From Solea solea (lineage: Eukaryota > Chordata > Actinopteri > Pleuronectiformes > Soleidae): 64,000 nt of DNA. Positions 1 through 12,800 of this stretch are shown here, piece by piece. Below the pieces are notes generated by a model. The model searched no databases, had not been told where the DNA came from, and was given only the letters and a program-made list of their open reading frames with translations. The DNA lies in NCBI RefSeq assembly GCF_958295425.1, contig NC_081144.1, positions 6,363,186 to 6,427,185 of the forward strand, given 5' to 3'. Both the position numbers and the translations under genes were made by a program. The stretch's first letter is position 1; every line of letters starts with the position of its first letter.

Positions 1-1175
1 GTGCACCTCCAAGCTTTCCTGCTTCTTGCTTCTCCCTAAAACATAAACTCAGGACGTACGCGACAGCAGCGGACAACACAGCTCCTCCTCGATGGGTGCA
101 GCTTGAGCCAGAGCTGGAGGAAGCTCTGGTGCCACGCAAAATGTCAGTTAGTCCTCTGGAGAGTTGGCTCTCCCTGCGTTACTCCCTCCCTCCCCTGCTG
201 GAGGCCGCTCAACCACAGGAGGATGTCGGGCTGCTGGAAGAGAAGATGCTGCCACCCATCTCTGTCCCTGTTTTGGAGGATGAAACGGGCTCAGTTACAC
301 CCTTACAATGCAAGAATGTTCTCAAGATCAGGCGACGAAAGATGAACCGGCATAATTATAGGAAGCTACAAAAACGGATTAAATTCTTAAAAAGAAGAGT
401 GCTGGCGGGCAGGGGGAGGAAGAAGCAGGTGAGTGTTTACCTATAAAATGATTATTTCTTTTATTTCCCAAAAACGTTCTGGTCAGGTGATTTTGAAATG
501 TTTCTTCTTTCTGTTACTGTCAGCAGATATCATTATGTACGAGATAAGATGAGAAACATTAAAGGTCCAGTCTGTAACGACTTGTGACCTCTAATGGTGC
601 AACTGTACATTGTAACAAACAGAGGACTCTGCTCACTCAACATTCCCCTAGTCGCATCATGGTACTACAGTGGCCTTCACATACTAGAAAGGAGGTCATT
701 CTTCTGTTTAGTAAGCTTGTGCTTAATAACATGAAATGCATTTTGGCTTTTCTAGAAATGTGGCAGTGCAAGTAAGACCCTTGTTTAAAGTACAGGCTAC
801 AAAAACTAATCAATATTGTATTGTTATGCAAACATATAAGTGGATAGTATAATGTCTGCCAGTAAACCCTGCTAAATGTTACACACTGGACCTTTTAATG
901 CTATTTAATTTGAAGTACTTTTAAAGCAGCAAATGGTTAACTCGTGTAAATGTATCAATAAGATATTTCACTTTGTGTAATATTACTGCAAGTCTGTACC
1001 GTCAATACTACTCAATGTCACTTAACTGGCGGAACATGACTGTTTTTGTTCTGGACAGAAACGATTTGAGGAGGATTTGAAGAGGATTTGGTCTCGCGCT
1101 GGACTGAAGACAGCTCCAGAGGGATGGACCACACCGAAGATCTTCATTAAACAGAATGTAAACAAAAGGCATTGA
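1..1175 (+). CDS. aurkaip1: AURKAIP1 (mitochondrial ribosomal protein mS38), 5' partial
   Basis: Two coding exons are visible: 1-428 (open at the window edge, frame starting at base 3) and 1059-1175 (stop TGA at 1173-1175), joined in phase 0 across a GT-AG intron. The protein contains [15 protein letters not shown] and, before the intron, [15 protein letters not shown]. The last exon gives [11 protein letters not shown] and [11 protein letters not shown]. These are the hallmarks of AURKAIP1, known both as an Aurora-A interactor and as mS38 of the mitoribosome small subunit. Upstream, [10 protein letters not shown] looks like the end of a mitochondrial targeting sequence. The true start is not seen; the segment from base 3 could be continuous exon, or an acceptor near base 54 (ctcag) could begin this exon. 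The basic stretch matches the RNA-contacting part of mS38. It has the same orientation as mxra8 and dvl1, as in human 1p36. Confidence 0.95.
558..899. mobile_element. MITE-like element with ~21-bp terminal inverted repeats
   Basis: Inside the aurkaip1 intron, the left end at 558-578 (attaaaggtccagtctgtaac) is an imperfect reverse complement of the right end at 878-899 (gttacacactggacctttt...). The 342-bp size and lack of coding capacity suggest a non-autonomous DNA transposon. A related copy lies near 38265-38600 and shares the motif cctaaatgNtacacactgga. The family name is unknown. Confidence 0.6.
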
Positions 1176-1341
1176 CAAACACTCAGTGGTTCCAGATTGC
1201 GTTGCGTACCTCACACTGGGTGTGTATGTACATCATCAAAACAGGCAGACGGCTTTCTGTGTTTTGCTGCTTAACTGCTGCACAATTCTATATGAAGATG
1301 GTGAATCTGTGTACAACTCTTTTTTAACAATGTAACTAAGT

Positions 1342-1347
1342 AATAAA
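1342..1347 (+). other. Polyadenylation signal for aurkaip1
   Basis: A canonical AATAAA lies 167 bp downstream of the aurkaip1 stop codon, followed by a T/G-rich stretch. It is the first AATAAA after the stop and probably defines the 3' end of the mRNA. Confidence 0.6.
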
Positions 1348-2129
1348 GAGCCTTTCCTGTCGAGACCAAATCATGGTGTGTGCTGTGTTTCTCTGTCGAC
1401 ATGACGGCAGTAGCATGACAGAGTTGCTGACACTTCTTTTTTGTTACTGTGGGTGGCAGTATTGTGCAAAGTCTTGTGGGGTGGGGAGCCATGCTTTCAC
1501 AGTTTTATCTTTTAATAGACTTTGAAGTAGAACTACCTTTTTTTTATGAAAACCAGTCTTCATAAGAAAAAAAAACAGCTTTATTTTTTTTTAAATCTTA
1601 TTAGAGAACACATGCGTCATGTGGTATCATTTTGTTTTCTTCAGTTCATTACTCGTTTTAGTCTTTTCAGCTTGTTTATGGAAGGTTTTAAAAAAAGAAA
1701 GATTGAGTATTTTTATTTGATCTTTTTATTTCCAGCTCAGCTCCCACGGTAAGACTAAAATACACCATGTACAAACAAGTGTTCCTTCAATTAAAGTATA
1801 ATGCATGCATTTTATTGTATTATATATTTATTATATCTGCCTTGGAAGTGATATTTTGTTTCTACTCCCCACCAGATGGCGTCGTATTTGGCCATATTCA
1901 GCGTATGGAGACAACATCCAATTTCCACTAGATGGCGCTGTCACAATTACCTCCTCCCTCCCCCTCATTGACATATGTAGGTGAAAAAAATCCGCTCAAT
2001 GAAATTAGAATAATGTATAATATTTTCTATGGCTTGTTTTTAAGAAGCACATTTAAGACTAATATTAGGTTTAATAAATAACAACACGATGGCAAACGGT
2101 GTGAACTTATTCAGTCTTATAAAGTTACC

Positions 2130-2660
2130 TTAAAGATATTTACCAGAAAATGACTGGTAGAAGTTGAAGTCACTTTTTTTTATAATATTACTTAAGTAAA
2201 AGTCTTTTAAGTATGACATTTACTGTATGTAAGTATCAAAAGTAATTTTATGATATAAAAAAAAAGTGACGAGTAAGGATTGAGCCATGGTAGTTGAGTG
2301 GTGGGGCGTTTTGTCTTTCAACTAGGAGGTTGTTGATTAAATTCCTGGCTCTGCTAGTCTGTGTCCTAGAGCAAGACACTTAACACCATGTTGCAGCATG
2401 TGAATGGATATGAAAGACGTGTGAATGGCAAAACTAGTGTAAAGCAGCTCAACAAGACTAGAAAAGCTCTATGTAAATACAGACCATTACCAACTTTTCT
2501 TCTGATTTTGTTTGGTACTAACGAGTAACAAAGATAGAGGAAATGTAGTTGAGTAAAAGTTGCCAGAAATATAAATAACAAAGTACAGATATGTGAACTT
2601 TGTACTTAAGTACAGTAAAGTATTTGTACTTCGTTTCATTACAACACTGAACATATTTCA
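2130..2660 (+). mobile_element. Teleost interspersed repeat with embedded tRNA-derived SINE-like part (copy 1)
   Basis: The segment is paralogous to 3955-4495 in the same orientation. Both begin with ttaccagaaaat and end with a run resembling acagtaaagtatttgtactt followed by cattacaacactg. The inner part (about 2275-2470) has a tRNA-SINE flavour: tagttgagtggtgggg resembles a Pol III A box, and gtcctagagcaagacactta is a motif common in fish SINEs. It looks like a SINE nested in a DNA element. Confidence 0.55.
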
Positions 2661-3019
2661 TAAAAATGCTTATACGATTCGAAGACGCATCATCAGAAAA
2701 AAATGCTCATTTTTTCAGAAAGATAAACTTGAAAAATGTTCAACTACTTTGGGATGTGAAAGTCCAAATGTGGGAAAAGTTGGTACACATGTAACAATTG
2801 TTGCTGATCATACTGACATTTTATGATTTAAGGCAGTTTTTTGTTAAATCCTTGCAGCTTTTCTTATTGTGGTGTCCATCTTCTCTGCTGCAGCTCAGGT
2901 GTTGGGTTTCACTGTCGGGGGCGGAGCGTGTGCGACCTCCAGACTTGTGTCGTTACAACAAAACACAGCTGAACTTGAAGCTTTCTCTTCTCTCGCGTCT
3001 TTACATTAGTTGCTCCTCT

Positions 3020-3059
3020 GACAGACAGGCAGACAGATAGACAGACAGACAGACAGACA
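3020..3059 (+). repeat. (GACA)n microsatellite in the mxra8 5' leader
   Basis: About ten imperfect GACA/GATA units end 29 bp before the proposed mxra8 ATG, so the repeat probably lies in the 5' UTR or core promoter. Confidence 0.85.
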
Positions 3060-3088
3060 CTTTCACCTCCGCTGTCTGGACAGTGACG

Positions 3089-6000
3089 ATGCGCCTCGAC
3101 ATGACTCTCCTCCACAGTGAGTATCCTTCATGTTCTCATGTCCTTTTCAAAGTGCAGAAGAACTCACGTTGACTTTCTTTGTGCCATAATTGGATCCAGG
3201 TTACATTTTTATATCCGCCGGGAACAAAAGAACCAATCTGCTCCTCTGATCTGCACTAAAATCATCTCCCTTTAAATTATACATTTAAATGTTTAAGGTA
3301 ATGTTTTTCAACAATTGTTTGTGACATTAACTGCAACGTTGAACCTAAAAATAGTAACTTTTTTATTTATACACAGCGTATTATTCTATTTACTTTTTTC
3401 CAAACTTGTTTTTGTGATGCATGTGCATTATTTATTCAGAAAGCTTCTGCATTATGTATTTAATACTTAATAATAATTGACCAGGTTATTCCCTTAACAT
3501 TTGTAATTATTATTATTCTATTGTTTTGGTAAAAGCCAGGTGTTGCGTGCAGCCTGTTGATTTTGGCTGGTGTGTGGATAATTTTTTTTTTTTTTATGGC
3601 TTCGTCCCAATGTGTTTCTGGTTAATTGCGGTCTGAGTCGTGGAGTCAGCACAATTCCAGCAACCAGTCATTTTATGTGTCAGTAATGAGTGTTTCACCA
3701 CGAGTGGGCTCTGGGCTGTTTCAAGTCCGGACGACTAGCGTGGAGGAGGGGGATTTACCACCCCAACAGTGTTTATGGGCTCTGTCTTAATTAAGGGGCA
3801 ACAGCAACGTGGCATTGAAAGACCAGATCAGTTTAGTTAAAACTGTTGTGTACATTTATACACATTGAAGAAGGGAGAAGAATTTAACATCACTGAGTCT
3901 AACAGGAGACATTTCTTGTATAAACTTGTCTCGTATAAAGCATCTTAAAGGGATACTTGAGTGAAACTACAAGTATCTTACCAGAAAATAACTTTGGTAG
4001 ACGTTGAAGCCACTTTAAAAAAAAAAGAGAAGTATATGACATTTACTGTACTTAAGTATCAAATGTAGGTTGGAAGGTTGTGGGTTCAATTCCTGTCTAT
4101 ATGTGTCCTTGAGCAAGGCGCTTAAAGGAATACTTAATTTTACTTTATAAATTTAGCTTTGTATCACTACAACAGGGGTAGTATTTTTGAAAAAATTGTG
4201 CTTCCCAACCTCTGTTTCCCCTGAGTTAAGAAATGTCTTCATTAATTTCTTTGTTACGTGCCCACCAGTGACACTTGTGAATGGCAAAACTATAATCTAA
4301 AACAGCTCTAAATACAGACCATTCACAAACTCTTCTTCTTCTTCTGATTTAATTTGGTAGTTATGAGTAACAAAGATAGTAAGAGGAAATTAAGAAATTA
4401 AGTGCTATAAAATAAAAAAGTAAAGTACACATATGTTAATACTGTACAGTACAGTAACAAAGTATTTTTTACTTTGTTACATTACAACACTGCTTTCCTG
4501 CACATTGTTCCCTTAAGCCTGCTTTTACTGTGCAGACTTTCATATGAAAGGGGCAAATAAAGGTAATATTACTAATATAATAATAATAATAATTATCACC
4601 ATTATTTTATTCTTCAAAAGTATAATGTATCTTATTTAGTTGTAGGGCATTGTGCTTTCTTTTATTTTGCAAACTTAATCTAAAAAAAGTCACTGATAAC
4701 TTTATCTGCACATGTAGACAAATTAAAAAGTTGTGTACATGGAGTTTGAGTAGAATTAAAAAATGTAAATATTCACATAAAGTGGACTTGAAACTTGAGA
4801 AAACATGTGTCATAGAAAAGTACTTGCACATCAATAAGTAGAAAACCTGAAAATCTTATTTAACAACCCCCCCCCCCCCCCCCCCCTAAAAGGCTCTTTC
4901 AGGCCTATGAGTGTATCTTTGTAAGTTTTGCTGAGTCTGCATCGGACGAGACACGAACCTGTGAGTAAACCTAACTCCCCCACAACAGCCATGAATCACT
5001 GCACTTACACACGCGCGAATGAATGAGTACACCGAGTAAACTTTATGTCTCCGTCATTCATATAGACTTGTTTTAGCGTAGCGATAGGATTTCATGAAGT
5101 GATTCTCCATGTGTTTCCTGGGGGGGTAACAAATGACAACAGTGATTTTGCAGGTTATTTGCTAAATGTGTGTTATTATCACTGGTAAATCAGAAGCACA
5201 TTGTTAAGTCTTTAGTGTGTGAGTCACCAGCTCGTGTGTGCGTGTGTGTCTGGAGGAGAGATGAGAGAAAATTACAGGGGCAGAAGCCCTTTGCTTTACC
5301 TTCTGCACGAAATTTTATACCCCTCAATAGAAAACCCACCAAAGTTTTCCAGCATGAGGTCTCCTCGCCGACACCAGTGTGTATGCCGGAATGATTTATC
5401 TAAGCTTTTGTTTATACTAGTAAAATCACTGCTGCACACAAATCACTGCCGTAGAAAGGACTCCAGTGAATTATTACTGTTGTGTGGCCAAATTAAGCGT
5501 GTGTCTGTTACCTGCACTCACGCAATGAATCGATAATGTGCAGCCATGATAAAAAAAAGTTGGCTGTTTCTACAAAATCATCACATTCAAGTAAATGAAT
5601 AATATTTCATTTAATAAATATAGCTGATAAAAATATGTAGCTGTAGAAATACCTCATATTTGTAATTAATGAATAATAATACATGGTATTAACAAATAGA
5701 TAAACTGTATAATAATACATGGTAGTATAGAGCAGAGGTGTACTGTATATTAACTAATAATTATATAATATAACTACATTAGCCTGCAATATTTTCATAT
5801 TAGTTAAATGTATTATATTCAACAGTAAATTCTTCACATATGCTTATTTAGTGTTTTATTTACAGTTGCCCAAGTTGATATTTACTTAATTTCACATTTA
5901 TTTTTGTGTGCTATTGATATCAATAGATTTATTTTGCATCATATTTTTAACGTGAAGTGTGTCATTCCATATCAAAACAAAGACTCTTACTGTGGAATCT

Positions 6001-9000
6001 GGGAAATATCATCACGTATGTCTTTATTGCGATAGCATAATGGAATATTGTGTTTTCATTTTAAGATCATATTGCCCACTCGCTACCCAACAGTTGTTTT
6101 TCTCACTTCTTCCTCCAGACCAGCCGCCTCTTGACCAGACTAGACGCTCATTGGCACCCGGTTCATTAGAGTTTGACACCTCTGGTATCGAGTGTGGTGT
6201 TTTTCAGCAGTTGCCACCAATCGATCTTTCCTCAAAACATCCCAGATTTAAAACTTGTGCAGCTTCACAAAAAATCTGGTTGACTACTGCCCAGAAATCA
6301 GCTGCTCGGCCTCAAACCAGAACCATGATGAGTCATGTCCACGTCACGACATGTTTACTTCCACAGGCTCCTAGTTTGCTTCAGTCTTGGATTTCAAGAT
6401 CTCAGACTACTTTTAAGGCGTTTCATGGCTCCAGGTCTTGGCTGTGTTGTTCCCCTCTTACTTCCATAGAAACACGTGAACCTGTGGAGAGTTTAAGATC
6501 GTGCACAGTTATCCATCTCATAACTGTAACTGTCCCCGAGGCCTGACTTAGCATGAGAGGATGCAGAGCGTTATAAAAGTCAGGGGCCTCAGTGCTCCTG
6601 GAACGAGCTGCCGGAAGGGATCAAATTTGCTGAGTCAGCAGTGCGTTTTAAAAACGTATTTAAACAAGCTTTCACCAAACATGTTTATCCTGATTTCACA
6701 TAGCTGGCGTTTGATTTGAACACATTTATCAACACATCTGTTGATAATGCTGAGTAGTCGTTTTAACTGTATATATATATTCCAGACACATTGCACCACT
6801 GCATTACATCCACACCTTCAGAGCATGAAAAACAAACAGCACACTGAAGACTCGTGCCTCTACTGTAGCCATGAGCAGTGCAGTAAAAACACACAGGTGT
6901 TTGGTCGTGCTCCTGGACTTCTGACAAGACACTAGGTAGTGTGGGAGAAGTGAGCGGAATAACAGCCTGGTTCTCTCGTCCCCTCAGGATCATGGCCCTG
7001 CAACAAGCCAGCAGCAGCCTGCATGAATAGAGGCTCTGTATGCTTTGGCTGAATGCGTCTCCACCGACCCTTCAGTAAACAGACTATGAAATAGCACTGT
7101 GGGAAAAAGGCATTAGAAATAGCAAAAGCTCTGCAGGAAAATTTCCTATCTCCACGATCACGTGTATTTTTAGAGAACATGAACTTGCTGAACTTTTTGT
7201 TTTTGTTTGATCTAAACAGTTATTTCGACTAAACCAACATCAACTCCAATTCTGTAATTTACCGCTGACGAGTCAATCCAGGTCAGATTTTAAGATCTCA
7301 TCCATTTAAGCCATTTTTGCTGGTTTCAATCATACGATTTACTCAAGAAACCACTGGTGAAAAACATGTTTCGTCAACAGCAGAGAGAAGGAATGAAGAG
7401 ATTCAGCAGGACATATCTCTTATCTTTTGTGCTTTTTCTGTTTCAGTTCTTGCTGTGGTCTTCCTGCCTGGTGGTAAGATATTTTTATTTCTCTATGATA
7501 TGTCATGCGTTTGTGCTTACCTGTCATCTCAGGCACATCGTGTGTCTGTTTATCTGTTTCAGCATGGGGTCAAAGCAGCAGCAGTAGTCTCGGTGTGGTG
7601 TTGGAGGCTAAGAACATCACCCTCCCAGCAGGCTCTCAGGCCGTTCTGCCCTGCCACAGCCCCCGCATGGTGTGGACACGGGACACGCTGAAGGACCGGC
7701 AAAGGGTGGTGCACTGGGACCTGGTCCGCAGCAGCCCAGAATATTCTGTCGAGAGAGTCCTGGACATGTCACCTGGAGCTCGCCAAAGGGTCTACAATGG
7801 CTTCAACAAAGGCCGCGTCTCCGTCTCTGAGTCTGCTTTCAACGACGGCAACTTCTCCCTCATCATCAACAGTGAGACTTCCCCCGCTGTCCAAAAGCAC
7901 CTGAACCTTGTTCCTCTCCCATTATTAATGTTGGTTTTACATGTGTTGCTTTTTCAGATGTGGTCACAACGGACAGAGGAGTGTATACATGTAATCTGCA
8001 CCATCATTACTGCCAGATGCACCAATCCATTCAAGTCCAGCTTAATGTAACTAAGTCAGGTGAGACCACCGCAGTGTTACTCGGTTTGTCGCGACGTATC
8101 AAATACTAGTGTTGTAGTACTCGAGATCGGTCTTGGTCTGGAGACCGGTCTCAAGACCACTTTTTGAAGGTCTCGGTCTCGTCTCGGAATCGACTGCATT
8201 TTTACTCGGTCTTGTCTCTGTCTCGGACAAAGCGGACTCAGGATTTTATTTCAAGACCGGTCAAGACCACAACTGTGGGGATATAAATAAATTGCCTGTG
8301 CATTTTTGGATTAACTTGTTAATGTCATTACTGTGATTTTGCGTAAATTGTATTGCTACGGGTAAAACCAATAACTTGACTCATTTATCATTTGAAATTT
8401 TTGTCCATGTGTTTCAATACTTTTTCATACTTCTCTGTTTCCAGTGCGAAAAGAGAAACGTTACTGGGATGGAGAGAAGACTGTGTTTGTGGTGTTGCTG
8501 GGCAGCTCTGTGGTGTTGCCTTGTGTCAACCGGCGCCCCCTGTGGAGAGAGGGTCTTCAGGAGGACCAGCAGCAAGTGGCTCACTGGGACTTCCAGCCAC
8601 CGGGTGTGCGCCCTGATAAGGCTGACCGCCTGATAGACCTCTATGCGTCTGGAGAGCGCCGGGATTACGGACTACTCTTTGCCAAGAACAAGATGAGCGT
8701 GACCGAGGACGCGTTCACATTAGGCGACTTCTCGCTGTCCATCGCTGAGTTGAAGCCTGTGGACAAAGGCCTGTACATCTGCCACCTGCACCACCACTAC
8801 TGTGGACTTCACGAGAGACGCATTTTCAGACTCTCTGTGGGACCTCCACTTCCAGCCACCCCCGCCCCCACAACACCCAGAGTTTTCCACAAATATGAGC
8901 CAGAACCAAGTAAGTCCCTCAGAATGGGCCCTTTGCACGGCAGCCATCTTATGTGAGTCACAGTAGGAAAATAACACATGCAAATAAAAAAGTATATGAA

Positions 9001-9751
9001 GTGCTTAACAAATTTATTAGACCACCACCCAAAGCCACAGCTGCCCTAAATGAACAGCATTGGCAATTTGTTTATGTTTCTGTGATGGTTAATACACCAG
9101 TATGTAGAAGTTCTTTTTAACTGAAATGATATTCAACGCTAAAATATAATTATTATTACAAATCAATCAAAAAAACTGAAAAAATATTAAAGCACATGAT
9201 TATTTTTTTGATTAAGATGTCAAATTATAGTTATTTACTTTCATTCCTGAACAGAAAAATGTTATGCTTGATTTATTTCTGACTTCTCAGAGAAGGAGCC
9301 CAGTGATCCGGCCTTAAATTTAAAAAGGTGAATTCTGTTTTTAAACACATTTAAAAAAAACATGAAGCTCTTGGATACTATGTACCAAATTCACTGTCAC
9401 AACAGAGCCGTCGATAATCGATCACTTCCACCTGTGCTTTTCCTGCTCAGACACGTCATACAGGCTGATGCTCGAAGGACCCTCTAAAAACAAAAAGAGA
9501 CACCAGTAGAACTTTGTTTTTCCAGACACCAGTAATGAAGGAAGTGAATGTTTTTCCCCATATGGTTTCTTGGTGCCTTAGTTCACCAGAGAAGTGAGAA
9601 TCACTGCTCCTGGTTTCCTTGTGTTGTATTTATAGGCATAGTTGGTCAGTGAAATCAGCTGCTCTTCTTGCCAGTTTCTCCTCAGCCCTCTCTGTTTTTT
9701 TGTATGAGCTGAGCAGGGTGGGAGGATGTAGAAGGAATGTAGGAGGCAGGA

Positions 9752-9803
<52 letters not shown>

Positions 9804-12800
9804 CAGACAGACAGACAGACAGACAGAGAGATAAGCAGCTATGGATGGAGAGGCTGCATCTACAGTAAACAATATCTAAATTGCTCCAGCGGATGTGGTT
9901 TCATTTTCCCAGGAGATTCTTTTTTTTCTTTTTTTTATTTTACAGCTGGAGACATTTTAACAACACGGAGCAGATGAGTGGGCTCCAAGATAAATCAGGG
10001 CGTGGTTTTGTTTTTTCCTCAGTTTGACCCCGTTTTCAGAAAGTCCCAACCACGTGTCCAGACTGGTTACACTGTATCTGCAGTTCTGCTTTCTTTACTT
10101 TCTTTTCTCTCGAGGTATGTTCAACAGTGGTCGAAGCAAGTCTGATACATCTGTGTAACATCTGGACCAGCTGTGACATGAAAGAGCAGAGTAAGGGGAG
10201 GGGGCGTGAGAGTATGCATTGGACTGTAGATCTTTAAAGAGATGACAGCCCATTTAATAACTGTAAAAGTATGTTTTGAAGAAATGCACATGTGGAGCGA
10301 TGGGATCACCTCAGCTGGGGAAACATTTCTTCTTAAACACCACTGATCTTGACGGAAAGATTAAGTTCTGCTCACTCAGTTGCCAGCCGGCATCTCAAAC
10401 TCCTTCCACGTTAAAGCTGTAATTATTTATGGCAAGAGCGAACACAACATTGTTTCTCTGGGATCATAAAGTAAGCATTTAGTGAGCTGTCAGTAATTCA
10501 AGATGAAATGTAGAAGCTTCTCCTGAAAGTTCATTGACTTGCAAATGATGCACGTCCTGCTCGCAGGGGCAGTAACCTTTGTACAGCGTGTGTGAAGAAG
10601 CCGTTAACACCTACACACTTGTCAGATCTGTCTAGAAAATGGAAATGGACGGCTGCTGGGGCGGCTCCGGTGACAATGACCTTGGACGTGTCTTTGCATT
10701 TCAGATACATTACTCTGTGACAGGCGATAATGACCAACTCCCATGTAGGAAGTGGCGATTACGTCAGAAAACTGTTAACGACGAGCTGGTGATGGTGCAC
10801 TGAACGTTCTCCTCATCAGTGTCAGGAGTGTTTGGATGTCGACTGGAGTCCAAATGAACTGCTTAATGAGAGCTAACCTTTATTTTATAATAGGTGTTTC
10901 CTATGATTTTCTTTTTAATGTGATCTAGCTTCTGTTATTATGCTGCTTCTTTTGGAGATAGAATTGCTCTGGAAACATGCATAAAGAAGGAACTGTACAA
11001 TAGCAGGGAAGTATATTTGATCCAAGTGGCAACCAGTCGTCACTGGTCACCCAGAATAATCTGGTTTTGAAGCCTCCAGAATCATGATTTTGGCCGGCAC
11101 TTTTACAATTTACAAAACTGACTTCATGTTCTACTGAAGAAGGCCATTAACTCCCCCAGGAAAATGTTTAAGGCTCATTCATTCAAACTGACTTCTTTTT
11201 TGCAACCAGCAGAGTCTCCCTCTAGTGGCTATTCAATATACTCTCATTTCCTTGTTATTATCTCTAAGCCCAATTTTCTGTATTTGTCATCTTTACTAAT
11301 TCTTTTCAGGGCTGTCCACAAGGAAACGAGTCTAGATGAATCTGTGAAGGTTTTTTTTTTTTTTATCCACATGGAAACATCGTTTTGGGAACACTGGGAT
11401 ACTAATGTTTTGAAAACAGGTCGCTGAGTGGGGAAATCTAAAAACAGCACCCTTGTATTTTCATATAGACAACCAATACTTTGAGAAAAGGATGATGTCA
11501 TAATCCCACATCACTCTTGCACTTGCATTCTCTGCCACTTGTCTTCGTCGTTGTCGTCTTCCTCTTCTTGTATTTGGTCAATTCGCTTCATGATAAGTTT
11601 TATTTTCATTTTGTCTCTGTTTCTTTGATTGCATACATTGTAATGTGTACTAAGAAGCAGCGTTTAGAGTCATTGTTATTTTTGATGCAGACTTTCCTTG
11701 AAACAATGCCTTCTTTACAGAAAACAGTCTTTCACATTTTTTTACGTTATGTTTTTGTGTGGACGGCGCCTTAAAGTGCACACAGTCATTGTGATAGCGG
11801 GTGATCCGTATGAAGACGGAAGGTGCCACAGATTTATTTTCCATGCATGCGCAAACTAGTCTTCTGTGTTTGTCAGAAGATGGAAAAAGTCCCAAATGGA
11901 AAACTAATACAGACACACGGACAAACCACATTACAGAATTTGTCTCCCTTTCCTCACACTTCCCCTCCTACTTTCTGGTCAGCTTCTGTTTTTTTGTCAG
12001 AGAGAGAGAGAGAGAGAAAAACAGCTGCATGACATCAAGTCTGGAAGTCATTAGTGCCAAACAGCTTTTTGACATTTAACTCCTGCTCTCCCTCCCCCTG
12101 TGTCTGGCTGTTGGACACAAATATAACAAAATAAACCTCAGAGGAAATAAAATTGTTAAGTTGTAGAAGCACATTTCACATTTGTTCTGTTTTATCACTG
12201 TTAAGTTCATTCTCCAGCATGTCATTGTTACAATATCGGGATAAAACGTCTACATCTCGGATGAACCTCGCCATTATTTACAACTTTTTTTGTTTTTTTT
12301 GTCGTTGACTTTTTCTTACCTTTAGGGACTAATGAGGTGGATAGTCCTCGCGTGGTGAACGTTATCCTCCCCGAGCAACGCAGCTATTTCATGCAGCATT
12401 TGGGCTACTTCCTGGCGACACTGCTGCTGCTGGCGTTCATCGTCGTCGGCGTCATTGTGCTGACACGGCGACGGAAAAAGAGAGGTTTGTGTGTGGATGT
12501 GTGTGCGTTTGAACCTTACTTGTACTTTATAATCATAGATGGCATGTTCAATATAGTTGCTATAGTTATGTGTTACATTTTCTTTGCAGGGCTGGATTAC
12601 GATCTGCGTCGATTTGAACAGTAAGACATTATCATATTATAAATGATGTATCATTTTCCTTCGCATTAAATCCAATTTTAAGAAAAAAAACAAACCATTT
12701 CATCTGTGCAGAGGAAATGTGATCCATGGAGGAGAAATGTCTGTAGACTGCACAGAGCTGAGGGCCTGCAACCAAGAGCCTCTGAATTCAGGTAAGTCAG

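Larger units (their letters stand above)
1348..3060. other. Intergenic region aurkaip1-mxra8
   Basis: No convincing exon was found. The stretch holds AT-rich unique DNA, a dispersed repeat (2130-2660), and the presumed mxra8 promoter and 5' UTR next to 2880-3088, ending in a (GACA)n microsatellite at 3020-3059. Small open frames here have no splice or family support. Confidence 0.6.

Noticed and set aside
5959..6546. 195-codon open frame in mxra8 intron 1
   Set aside because: The composition is low-quality, there are no family motifs, and it is bypassed by the in-phase joining of mxra8 exons 1 and 2.
9291..9330. Possible extra mxra8 exon after cttctcag
   Set aside because: Joining it in the required phase gives an immediate in-frame stop, and the segment is part of a dispersed repeat also found at 22190-22590.
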